Below are positions 45,065 to 52,949 of a stretch of 64,000 nucleotides of DNA, in pieces. The stretch is from an uncultured Verrucomicrobiota bacterium (GTDB taxonomy: Bacteria > Verrucomicrobiota > Verrucomicrobiia > Opitutales > Intestinicryptomonadaceae). The notes beneath the pieces are model-generated. The model saw only the letters and a list, made by a program, of their open reading frames with translations. It was not told the DNA's origin and did not search any database. The number at the start of each line of letters is the position of its first letter. The stretch's first letter is position 1. The position numbers were made by a program, and so were the translations under genes. Where the stretch lies: NCBI GenBank assembly GCA_949293415.1, contig CASFDK010000044.1:1-64000 (forward strand), given 5' to 3'.

Positions 45065-46222
45065 ATGAAAAATACGAAAATATCGCTGTTTGCGCCGATT
45101 CTTGCGGCGTTTTTTGTGATGGGATACATCGATTTGGTCGGCATTTCCGCAAACCATATAAAGTCCGACTTCGGGCTGTCGGACACGATGACGAACCTGT
45201 TAGGTTCGCTTCTGTTCTTCTGGTTCTTGGTGCTCTCGGTGCCCACGGGTATGTTGATGAACAAATTCGGCAGACGCAGGACGGTCGCCCTGAGTGTCGT
45301 AATAACAACGCTTGCAATGCTCGTGCCGATTTTCGACTACTCGTTCGCCTCGATAATGCTTTCGTTTGCGCTATTGGGAATCGGCAACACACTGCTGCAG
45401 GTATCGGTAAACCCGCTCATCGCCGACATCGTGCCGCACGACAAGCTCGCAAGCGCAATCACGCTCGGACAGTTCGTAAAGAGCATTGCGGCGTTCGCAA
45501 CCCCCGTGCTCGTGCTTTTCTTCGCGCGCGAATTCGACAACTGGCGCATAATCTACCCCCTTCTCGCCGCGGTCTCGCTCATCCCGTCGATATGGCTTGC
45601 TTGTGTCAAAATCGACGAAAGCGCGCCCGCAAAAAATTCGTCGTTCGGCGAATGTTTTGCGCTGCTCAAAAACTCGGCGGTTGCGGTTTTGTTCTGCGGC
45701 ATTTTGATACACGTGGGCATCGACGTGGGCGTAAACATAACCGCTCCGAAAATCCTCATCGACAGGGCGGGGCTTCCGCTCTCCGAAGCGGGCTACGCGA
45801 CAAGCCTGTACTTCCTCTGCAAGACGCCTGCGGCGTTCGCGGGCGCGGTGGTTCTGGCGAAGATGAGCCCGCAGAAGTTTTTTGCGGCAAGCGTGGCGGT
45901 TATGCTCGCGGCGGTTGCCGCGCTGCTTTTCGTGTCCGACAAAACCGCGATATTCGTTTGCATCGCGCTGGCGGGCATAGGCAACGCAAACATATTTTCG
46001 GTGATATTCTCGCGCGCATTGCAGATTCTGCCCGAACGCAAAAACGAAATATCGGGACTGATGGTGATGGGCATCGCGGGCGGCGGAATCTTCCCGCTTC
46101 TGATGGGCATTTCGTCCGACCTGACCGGCTCGCAGACGGGCGCAATCGCGGTGATACTGCTGTGTGTTCTGTACCTCTGCTTCGTGGCGACAAAGCTCGG
46201 CGGAGGAGCGAAGCGGGCGTAA
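45065..46222 (+). CDS. MFS transporter, FucP/sugar-type
   Basis: 385 aa with 12 predicted membrane segments. It has 'GYIDLVGISANHIKSDFGLSDTMTN', a loop NKFGRRR of the MFS A motif, and 'GIGNTLLQVSVNPLIADIV', which resembles the fucose/glucose-galactose:H+ symporter branch. It follows the sugar-acid pseudogenes, so it may be the survivor of a carbohydrate cluster. The substrate cannot be read. Confidence 0.8.
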   Translation: MKNTKISLFAPILAAFFVMGYIDLVGISANHIKSDFGLSDTMTNLLGSLLFFWFLVLSVPTGMLMNKFGRRRTVALSVVITTLAMLVPIFDYSFASIMLSFALLGIGNTLLQVSVNPLIADIVPHDKLASAITLGQFVKSIAAFATPVLVLFFAREFDNWRIIYPLLAAVSLIPSIWLACVKIDESAPAKNSSFGECFALLKNSAVAVLFCGILIHVGIDVGVNITAPKILIDRAGLPLSEAGYATSLYFLCKTPAAFAGAVVLAKMSPQKFFAASVAVMLAAVAALLFVSDKTAIFVCIALAGIGNANIFSVIFSRALQILPERKNEISGLMVMGIAGGGIFPLLMGISSDLTGSQTGAIAVILLCVLYLCFVATKLGGGAKRA

Positions 46223-46288
46223 AAATTTTCCTAAAGACAAAAAAATGCAACGAAAGACGGCTTCGACGCCTCTTCCGTTTTCTTTTCC

Positions 46289-46804
46289 CTATTTGGCTGC
46301 GACCGCCGACCACAAGCCGAACGTAAACCACGCGGCAAGAAAGACCATCATGGCGAATTTGAGAACCGACGAAAGCACCGAACCTACGAATGCGCCAACA
46401 CCCGCCCGAGTTGCGGCTTCGAACGAAGCCCCGCCCATCCATTCGAAAAGCAGCGCAAAAACAAGGGGGGCTACGAAAATCCAGAAAAGCGGCGGCGGAA
46501 TGAACATCCCCGCGATTACGCCCACAAACGCCCCGAGTACCCCGCGCCACGTCGCCCCGAACTTTTTCGCTCCCAACCACGTTGCGGCAAAGTCCACAAG
46601 CTGCGCCAAAACCGCAACGACAAGCGACGCCGCCGCCAACCCCCACGACACGGGAAAGTCTGGCGCAAACACCTTCACGCAAAATATCCCCGCCCCCGCA
46701 AGCAGAGGTCCGGGGACGACCGGAACGAACGAGCCCACAGCCCCCACGACTAGCAAAACGTACACAACCGCCGTTACCGACCAAAGATATATCTGATTTT
46801 CCAT
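46289..46804 (-). CDS. DUF456 membrane protein
   Basis: 171 aa with about four or five membrane segments. The family pattern FVPVVPGPLLAGAGIF near 25-40 and AKKFGATWRGVLGAFVG near 80-96 is visible. The function is not established for the family. It is convergent with the MFS gene. Confidence 0.75.
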   Translation of the reverse strand: MENQIYLWSVTAVVYVLLVVGAVGSFVPVVPGPLLAGAGIFCVKVFAPDFPVSWGLAAASLVVAVLAQLVDFAATWLGAKKFGATWRGVLGAFVGVIAGMFIPPPLFWIFVAPLVFALLFEWMGGASFEAATRAGVGAFVGSVLSSVLKFAMMVFLAAWFTFGLWSAVAAK

Positions 46805-46868
46805 TTAATAATGCTTGAAAATAAAACGAATTTTAGATTTTATCGTCGAAAGTTATAGGTTATAAATT

Positions 46869-47390
46869 ATGGAAAACAACGACAGCAAGCTTTTAGAGAT
46901 TCTCCAACAGGAAAAATTCCTAGCCTTTTTCGACTTCCGCAAAATCGGCGAAAACGGCGAAAGCGAATTGGACGGTCTCTGCAAAGTGGCGATTCCCCAA
47001 AACGTGGACAGCATAGACTACATCTGTCTGACATTCATTTTCGACACCCCCGACGAAGCCGCGAGGATCTTGGCAAAGCGCATAATGGGCAAGCTCACGA
47101 CGGAATCGTTCCGACGCGCCGAACCCGCCGTCTACGCGGTTACAAGCGTGCCCGCAATTATGCGTCAAACCGAAAGCTACATCCACCAGCTCGACGTAAT
47201 TTTCAAGGACAAGCTCGCGGAAGACCAGAAGTCGATAATCAACAAACTCGTCTTCACAATCCGTAACGCCGCGGGCTTGAACACCGAAGTGCCCCAGTGG
47301 TGGGACGAAACCGAAGCCCCCGCCCCCACCGAAGAGGAAAAGGCGAACTGGGCGGCGCGTATCAAGGCGTTCCTCGGAATCAAAAAATAG
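46869..47390 (+). CDS. Hypothetical cytosolic protein
   Basis: 173 aa, acidic to neutral, without signal or membrane segments. Strands such as 'SIDYICLTFIFDTPDEAARIL' and the helical C-terminus ending in RIKAFLGIKK give no family I know. The real coding status is supported by length, codon use like its neighbours and a terminator immediately after. Confidence 0.7.
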   Translation: MENNDSKLLEILQQEKFLAFFDFRKIGENGESELDGLCKVAIPQNVDSIDYICLTFIFDTPDEAARILAKRIMGKLTTESFRRAEPAVYAVTSVPAIMRQTESYIHQLDVIFKDKLAEDQKSIINKLVFTIRNAAGLNTEVPQWWDETEAPAPTEEEKANWAARIKAFLGIKK

Positions 47391-47413
47391 CGGCATACGC
47401 AATTTATCACAAC

Positions 47414-47442
47414 GCCGTTTCAATGACTTGAAGCGGCTTTTT
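47414..47442 (+). terminator. Terminator before argS
   Basis: GCCGTTTCAA (47414-47423) pairs with TTGAAGCGGC (47428-47437) with one G-U pair, loop TGAC, then TTTTT. Confidence 0.8.
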
Positions 47443-47465
47443 AATTATTCAAATTTTATACGACA

Positions 47466-49229
47466 ATGGAAATTTGGTTTCACCCCTCGAAAGAGCTTCA
47501 AACACTCGTAAAGAACTGCGCCGAAGCGGCGGGAATGGACGCCGACTTCGACCCGCAAATACGCCCCGCCGACCCGCGTTTCGGCGACTTTCAGGCAAAC
47601 GGCGTTCTCGCCTACGCAAAGGCACGCAAACAAAATCCCCGCGCGGCGGCGGAAAAGCTTGTGGATACCATCAGGCAGTCGCCAGACTTCGACCCCGAAT
47701 GCATCTCAATCTCGATTGCGGGTCCGGGGTTCGTCAACTTCGCCCTCACGCCCAAATTTCTCGGTGCGTGGCTTGCAAAGTTCAAGGGCGAAAGCGAACT
47801 TAAATCGGCGGCGGGAAAATTCTTCAACGGCAAGAAAATGGTCATCGACTACCCGTCGCCCAACACCGCAAAGCAAATGCACGTCGGACACCTGCGCCCG
47901 ATGGTCATCGGCGAAGCGGTCAAACGCCTGCTGAAATTCTGCGGCGCGGACATCATCACCGACAACCATATCGGCGACTGGGGAACGAATTTCGGCATCC
48001 TCATCTACGGAATCAAAACCAACAACTACAAGCTCGACGCATCGAACGAAAATTCGCTCGAAGAGCTGGAGCAAATGTACAAACGCGGCAGCGCGCTCGT
48101 GAAAGACTCGAAGGAAGCCGCCGACGCCGCCCGCGAAGAGCTTGTGAAACTCCAGAACGGAGACCCCGAAAACGTCGCCCTCTGGAACGAAATCAACAAG
48201 GTAAGCACAGCCGCGTTCGACCGTATGTACAAGCGTATGGGGCTTACGATAGACTGCACATTGGGCGAATCGTTCTACCGCGACAAAGTCGGGCGTATCT
48301 ACAAAGAACTTACCGAAACGGGTATCGCCGAAGAAAATCAGGGCGCGCTCGTCGTCTTCTTGCGCGACCACGACAGATTCAAGACACAGCCGTTTATCAT
48401 CCGCAAGAGCGACGGCGCGTCGAACTACGCATCGACCGACTTGGCAACCCTGCTCTACCGCGTGGAGCACTTCGGCGCGGAGGAAGTCGTCTACGTGACC
48501 GACGGCAGACAGCAGGACCACTTCCAACAGCTTTTCCTCACCGCAAAAAAATGGTTCGACGCAAAGGGCTATAAACTTCCCGACCTGCGGCACGTCTGGT
48601 TCGGAACGATTCTCGGCGAAGACGGCAAGGCAATCAAAACCAAGAGCGGCGAGCCAATCCGCCTGCGTATGCTGCTCGACGAATCCGTCGCACGAGCAAA
48701 GGCGATTGTAAAGGAAAAGAACCCCGACATTTCGGAGGACGAAGCCGACAAAATTGCAAACACCGTGGGCGTTGCCGCCCTGCGCTATGCCGACTTGGTA
48801 CAAAACAGAACGAGCGACTACGTGTTCTCGTGGGACAAACTTCTTGCATTTGAAGGCAATACAGCCCCCTACCTGCTCTACGCCGCCGCGCGTATGCACT
48901 CGATTTTCCGCAAGGTCGGCGTTTCCTCCGACGCGCCGTTTGAAGCCGACGCTTCGCCGCTCGAAACCGAGCGCGAAATCGCCCTTGCCCGAAAACTCGT
49001 GGCTCTGCCTGCGGTCTTCGAACAAACCCTGTCGGAATTGCGCCCGCATTACCTCTGCAACTACCTTTACGAGCTAGCGGGCACGTTCTCGACGTTCTAC
49101 AACGCCGACAAGGTTATCACCGACGACAAAGCCGTTATGGCGCGCCGCCTAATGCTCTGTTCCCGCACACTCAGAATTCTCGAAACGGGTCTGCGCCTGC
49201 TCGGAATAGAACCGCTGACAAAAATGTAA
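47466..49229 (+). CDS. argS: Arginyl-tRNA synthetase
   Basis: 587 aa. The N-terminal additional domain covers about 1-110. The HIGH box is SPNTAKQMHVGHLRP near 130-144, and there is a degenerate KMSKS (GKAIKTKSG), as usual for ArgRS. The C-terminal DALR anticodon-binding domain (about 465-587) has 'YLLYAAARMHSIFRK' and ends in LLGIEPLTKM. It charges tRNA-Arg. Confidence 0.96.
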   Translation: MEIWFHPSKELQTLVKNCAEAAGMDADFDPQIRPADPRFGDFQANGVLAYAKARKQNPRAAAEKLVDTIRQSPDFDPECISISIAGPGFVNFALTPKFLGAWLAKFKGESELKSAAGKFFNGKKMVIDYPSPNTAKQMHVGHLRPMVIGEAVKRLLKFCGADIITDNHIGDWGTNFGILIYGIKTNNYKLDASNENSLEELEQMYKRGSALVKDSKEAADAAREELVKLQNGDPENVALWNEINKVSTAAFDRMYKRMGLTIDCTLGESFYRDKVGRIYKELTETGIAEENQGALVVFLRDHDRFKTQPFIIRKSDGASNYASTDLATLLYRVEHFGAEEVVYVTDGRQQDHFQQLFLTAKKWFDAKGYKLPDLRHVWFGTILGEDGKAIKTKSGEPIRLRMLLDESVARAKAIVKEKNPDISEDEADKIANTVGVAALRYADLVQNRTSDYVFSWDKLLAFEGNTAPYLLYAAARMHSIFRKVGVSSDAPFEADASPLETEREIALARKLVALPAVFEQTLSELRPHYLCNYLYELAGTFSTFYNADKVITDDKAVMARRLMLCSRTLRILETGLRLLGIEPLTKM

Positions 49230-49252
49230 TTTTTTGTGTTGGCGACACTTTT

Positions 49253-49278
49253 GGCGCAACTTTAGTTGCGCCTTTTTT
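49253..49278 (+). terminator. Terminator after argS
   Basis: GGCGCAAC (49253-49260), loop TTTA, GTTGCGCC (49265-49272), then six T. Confidence 0.9.
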
Positions 49279-49394
49279 GTAGGAACGCATTGACATAACG
49301 AAGAAAAATGTGCAAAAATGAATGTTATGACGGCATATCGAACGGTCCGGAATTGTCCGATATAAGTTCGAAGCACCGAAGCCATTACGAAGCA

Positions 49395-49511
49395 ATGCGA
49401 ACTTACAAACAAAAAGCGGCGGCTATAGTCGCCGCGAAACATCATAAACACAAACATACAAAAACGAAAGAAACAACGGTGTTTCGAACGGTTCGGAATT
49501 GTCCGATATAA
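49395..49511 (+). CDS. Possible 38-aa basic peptide, repeat unit 1
   Basis: This open frame begins at the ATG in unit 1 and ends in the first block of unit 2. The product is very basic (MRTYKQKA, then IVAAKHHKHKHTKTK, ending FRTVRNCPI). The same peptide recurs from unit 2, with several of the base changes between units synonymous. There is no good ribosome-binding site, so translation is doubtful. Confidence 0.3.
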   Translation: MRTYKQKAAAIVAAKHHKHKHTKTKETTVFRTVRNCPI

Positions 49512-49543
49512 GTTCGAAGCACCTAAGCCATTGCCGAAAGGCA

Positions 49544-49660
49544 ATGCGAACTTATAAACAAAAAGCGGTGGCTATAGTCGCCGCGAAGCATCACAAACAC
49601 AAACATACAAAAACGAAAGAAACAACGGCATATCGAACGGTCCGGAATTGTTCGATATAA
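49544..49660 (+). CDS. Possible 38-aa basic peptide, repeat unit 2
   Basis: It has the same length and nearly the same sequence as the frame in unit 1, ending AYRTVRNCSI in unit 3. AAGG lies very close before the ATG as part of the tetraloop hairpin. A third, shortened frame (49690-49776, 28 codons) starts in unit 3 and runs into the next gene. Confidence 0.3.
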   Translation: MRTYKQKAVAIVAAKHHKHKHTKTKETTAYRTVRNCSI

Positions 49661-49759
49661 GTTCGAAGCACCGAAGCCATTACGAAGCGATGCGAACTTA
49701 TAAACAAAAAGCGGTGGCTATAGTCGCCGCGAAGCATCACAGATATAAAAAAATAAAAA

Positions 49760-50287
49760 ATGAAGATAAGTACTAAAGGCGGCGATTTCGGGAAGACAAA
49801 ACTGGTATTCTTGCGGGAAACTTCAAAAGCTTCGCCGCGCGTTTGCGCATACGGGGCAGTAGACGAATTTTCGGCAACATTGGGATTCGCACGGTCATTT
49901 GCGACGGGCGAACTGAACACGAAAATCCTGCACATACAGGAACGGCTCGTTTTGCTGATGACCGAACTTGCAACCGCAAAAGACGACTTTCCGAAACTCG
50001 CCGAAAAGAAAATCAAAACACTCGGAGAAGCCGACCTTTCGGAAATCGAATCGCAAATAGAGGAATACGAAAAAATCGGCAATATATTCAGCGGGTGGAC
50101 ACACTCGGGCGAAAACACACTGCAAGCCGCCCTCGATATGGCGCGGGCACGCTGCCGCACAGCCGAACGCGAAATCGTAAAACTTGCGGAATCGGAAGGG
50201 CTTGCGCGCAACTTCCCGCTGCAATATGTAAACAGACTTGCCGACCTGCTCTACCTGATGTCGCAAGCCGCGGCACAGACGGAATAA
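49760..50287 (+). CDS. Cob(I)alamin adenosyltransferase, PduO type
   Basis: 175 aa. STKGGDFGKT near 4-13 is the ATP-binding start of the PduO family. DEFSATLGFARS, RARCRTAEREIV and YVNRLADLLYLMSQ are the other conserved blocks. It attaches the adenosyl group to cobalamin, so at least one B12-dependent enzyme and B12 salvage are expected. It lies right after the repeat array, whose last unit reaches to within 20 bp of the start. Confidence 0.88.
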   Translation: MKISTKGGDFGKTKLVFLRETSKASPRVCAYGAVDEFSATLGFARSFATGELNTKILHIQERLVLLMTELATAKDDFPKLAEKKIKTLGEADLSEIESQIEEYEKIGNIFSGWTHSGENTLQAALDMARARCRTAEREIVKLAESEGLARNFPLQYVNRLADLLYLMSQAAAQTE

Positions 50288-50307
50288 CCGCGCTACAACC
50301 GCACAAA

Positions 50308-51303
50308 CTATTCGCCGCCGTTGGACGACGACCTGCGGGACTTGCGCCGCCCGCCTCGAAAGTCGGAATTTCCGCCGCCGCGCTTGGGATTACCATTGCG
50401 GCTTTTCTGCGCATTGCGCCTGCCGCCGTCCCTGCGAGCTGCACCGTCGGAAACGTTTTTATCGGAGTTTCCTCCGCCGTCCGGTTTCCTCCGCACGATT
50501 TTCATCGCAAGCTTTTTCATCGGGAAAACCTTTTTCGCCCCCTTCGCAAGCTTGCCCATCAAATCCGAGACAAACCCGCCCAAATCGAACTTGCGCTTGT
50601 CCTTTTCCTCGGGCTCTATCGCTATGCATGTAGTTTCGAGGGCGTTTTTCAGCTCGAGAAATAGCCTTCGGCTAATCCACGCGTCGGTCGCCGCATACTC
50701 AAGCTGTTTGGGCGTAAGCTTGGGACTTGCCCAGTTTGTAAGCTGCGCCGATTTCGAAATGCGCTCGCCCAGAATCAGCGCGGCAAGATTGCGCATCCCC
50801 GTATTGATTACGCCGATGTTGCGCGTGGACTTCGAAATATCGACAAAGCCCGACGGCGAAAACAGCCAACGCTCCTTGAGCGAAAGAATGTCGCCGTGGA
50901 CGGCAAGCCCGACCTTTTTAATCGACGGATTTTCGAAGATTTCGTAGATGTCGGAAAGCCTGTGCCTAAGCGGCTCAAGCCTTATAATCCATACCTTTTT
51001 CTCGCCGCACAACTGCAGCAGCGACACCAAATAGTGCTTGTTTTTCGAGAAATTCGGACGTGTTTCCGTGTCGAACCCGAGTACGCGCTCGCGCAGAATG
51101 TTCGGAAGCTCGGCATCGAGCCGGTCGTCGTTTTCAACGAGCGTGATTTCGCCCTTGTACGATACAATCGGCAGAAGATTGAGCAGCGCGGGGTCTATCC
51201 TGCGCGGATAGACGCACTTGAAAAGCATGCGCGAATCGTTCGGGTCGTCGGGTTCGCCGAGCAGTTCCACGTCGCGGTGTTCGAATGCGTAGTCCGAGTC
51301 CAT
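50308..51303 (-). CDS. RNase D-like 3'-5' exonuclease with Arg/Gly-rich tail
   Basis: 331 aa. The DEDD-type domain (about 60-225) has D78 and E80 in LGFDTETRPNF, a middle Asp in HGDILSLKE near 138 and a final YAATDAW near 211, which fits the DEDDy class. Residues 230-331 form a basic tail rich in Arg, Gly, Asn and Ser (KRGGGNSDFRGGRR, then KSRRSSSNGGE). The tail likely binds RNA. HRDC domains of true RNase D are missing. The role in tRNA or mRNA trimming is inference. Confidence 0.82.
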   Translation of the reverse strand: MDSDYAFEHRDVELLGEPDDPNDSRMLFKCVYPRRIDPALLNLLPIVSYKGEITLVENDDRLDAELPNILRERVLGFDTETRPNFSKNKHYLVSLLQLCGEKKVWIIRLEPLRHRLSDIYEIFENPSIKKVGLAVHGDILSLKERWLFSPSGFVDISKSTRNIGVINTGMRNLAALILGERISKSAQLTNWASPKLTPKQLEYAATDAWISRRLFLELKNALETTCIAIEPEEKDKRKFDLGGFVSDLMGKLAKGAKKVFPMKKLAMKIVRRKPDGGGNSDKNVSDGAARRDGGRRNAQKSRNGNPKRGGGNSDFRGGRRKSRRSSSNGGE

Positions 51304-51483
51304 CTAAAAAAACCGATTTCAAGCCAATAAAACGTAAATTTTTCAAAAATCCACCTTTTTCGTTGGGGAAATAGCATATCCCCGCAAAAAAGCTTGAAGT
51401 CGGAGTAGAAAAGAATTGCCAAAAGCGCAAAACCCGGCAAACTGACACGCAAAATAATTTCAAAATATACACGAAAGAATACT

Positions 51484-52728
51484 ATGGAAGAACTCAGAGG
51501 AAATGTTTTGGTGGCCCAATCGGGCGGACCTACGGCAGTCATAAACGCAAGCTTGGCGGGCGTAATTACGGAAGCTCTCAACCACGAATGCATTGAAGAA
51601 ATCTACGGCGGGCTCAACGGTATCGAAGGTATTTTGAACGAGCAAATCATAGACTTGGCACAGGAATCGCAACAGACCGTACGCGGTTTGCGCTATACCC
51701 CCGGTTCGGCACTGGGTACGTGCCGCTACAAGCTCAAGTCGGAGCAGGACTTCGCAAAACTGCTCGAAGTCTTCAAGAAATACAACATCCGCTTCTTCTT
51801 CTACATCGGCGGCAACGATTCGCAGGACACAACCAACAGAATCTCGAAATACGCCGACGACAACGGTTACGACCTCCGCGCAATCGGAGTGCCGAAAACC
51901 GTAGACAACGACCTTCCGATGACAGACCACTGCCCCGGCTACGGCAGTGTCGTAAAATACCTCTGCGCGGTAATCCGCGAACTCGCCCAAGACCACGAAT
52001 CGATGGGCAACCACGACCTCGTTTCGATTGTCGAAGTGATGGGTCGCGACGCGGGATGGATTGCCGCGGGCACAAGCATCGCAAAACGCCGCGGCGAACT
52101 GCAGGATCCGCCGCATATCATTCTTCTGCCCGAAGTTGCATTCAACCCCGAATACTTCATCGCCCAAGTTCAGGAATGCCTGAAGAACAACAAATACTGC
52201 CTTGTCGTGGCGAGCGAAGGCATAACCGACGCAAACGGCAACTACGTGGCGGAGGGCGATTCTGCGAAAGACTCTTTCGGACACGCAAAGCTCGGCGGCG
52301 TGGGCACATACCTCGAAGACTTGGTTTCGAAGCACCTGCCCAACGTCAAGGCGCGTTCGTCCAAAATCGGACACGTACAACGCGCGGGGGAAACGTGCGC
52401 ATCGCTGACCGACTCGAACGAAGCGTTTATGTGCGGACAGGCGGCGGTAAAGGCGGCGGTAGACGGCGAATCGGGCGTAATGGTAACGCTCGTGCGCGGC
52501 GATACCGAAAAATACACCTGCGAAACGGTTCTCACAGAACTCGACAAGGTTGCCAACGGCGTAAAGCACTTCCCCGAAAACTGGATTGGCGAAGACAAAA
52601 TCTCCATCAACTACCAGTTCAACAAGTACATTCTGCCCCTCATTCAGGGCGAAGTACAGGTTCCCTACGAAAACGGTATGCCCGCATTCGTAAGACTTGC
52701 GAAAGTCAAAGCGGAACCCGAAGCGTAA
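51484..52728 (+). CDS. pfp: PPi-dependent 6-phosphofructokinase
   Basis: 414 aa. The N-terminal AQSGGPTAVINASL and the motif FYIGGNDSQDT, where ATP-type enzymes have GGDGS, together with GVPKTVDNDL point to the PPi-using clade. MGRDAGWIAAG and the substrate site near EGDSAKDSFG follow. It makes fructose 1,6-bisphosphate with PPi and can run in reverse. It is a single-gene unit with a terminator. Confidence 0.9.
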   Translation: MEELRGNVLVAQSGGPTAVINASLAGVITEALNHECIEEIYGGLNGIEGILNEQIIDLAQESQQTVRGLRYTPGSALGTCRYKLKSEQDFAKLLEVFKKYNIRFFFYIGGNDSQDTTNRISKYADDNGYDLRAIGVPKTVDNDLPMTDHCPGYGSVVKYLCAVIRELAQDHESMGNHDLVSIVEVMGRDAGWIAAGTSIAKRRGELQDPPHIILLPEVAFNPEYFIAQVQECLKNNKYCLVVASEGITDANGNYVAEGDSAKDSFGHAKLGGVGTYLEDLVSKHLPNVKARSSKIGHVQRAGETCASLTDSNEAFMCGQAAVKAAVDGESGVMVTLVRGDTEKYTCETVLTELDKVANGVKHFPENWIGEDKISINYQFNKYILPLIQGEVQVPYENGMPAFVRLAKVKAEPEA

Positions 52729-52753
52729 GAGCGCAACGTTTTCTTAAGACAAC

Positions 52754-52787
52754 ATCCGCAACCGAAATAGGTTGCGGATTTTTTTTT
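52754..52787 (+). terminator. Terminator after pfp
   Basis: ATCCGCAACC (52754-52763), loop GAAATA, GGTTGCGGAT (52770-52779) and a T-run. Confidence 0.92.
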
Positions 52788-52883
52788 GCCCGAAAATCGA
52801 TTTTTTCGGCAAACAGAAAACATACCCATTTTGCCAAAGATACCCAAATATATAATTTGAAGATTCACGAACGCGGGAGTAAA

Positions 52884-52922
52884 ATGGATATGATAGGAAT
52901 TAATGTACACACCCACATTTAA
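52884..52922 (+). CDS. Possible 12-aa leader peptide before the PEP-CTERM gene
   Basis: GGGAG lies 4-5 nt before the ATG, a better ribosome-binding site than most genes here have. The frame reads MDMIGINVHTHI and stops 27 nt before the next start. Three of its last five residues are His or Thr (VHTHI). It could be a translated leader that tunes the surface-protein gene. It may also be chance. Confidence 0.35.
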   Translation: MDMIGINVHTHI

Positions 52923-52949
52923 AACAACCAAAGCTAACTATATAGGAAA

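Larger units (their letters stand above)
49331..49741. repeat. Three tandem 146-149 bp repeats with conserved hairpins
   Basis: Units begin at 49331, 49477 and 49626 (146, 149 and about 116 bp; the third loses its last part). Each starts with a 'CGaacGGtcCGGAATTGTcCGATATAAG' type block. Then comes a small hairpin: CATT-ACGAAGC-AATG in units 1 and 3, ATTGCC-GAAA-GGCAAT in unit 2. A GC-rich hairpin follows (unit 1: GCGGCGGC-TATA-GTCGCCGC at 49416-49435), then an A-rich tail. Differences between units in both hairpins keep plus-strand pairing through G-U. The array fills most of the argS to cobalamin adenosyltransferase gap. It has no spacer/repeat format of CRISPR. Confidence 0.9.

Noticed and set aside
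49308-49511. 67-codon frame starting before the first repeat unit
   Set aside because: Only the last 38 codons recur between units; the N-terminal part covers the hairpin block and has no separate support.
49331-49741. CRISPR array
   Set aside because: Units are 146-149 bp and nearly identical along their whole length; there are no short repeats alternating with unique spacers and no cas gene.
49591-50211. 206-codon minus-strand frame across the repeats and the PduO gene
   Set aside because: It is antisense to the adenosyltransferase for most of its length; the repeat-coded tail is low complexity and hydrophobic.
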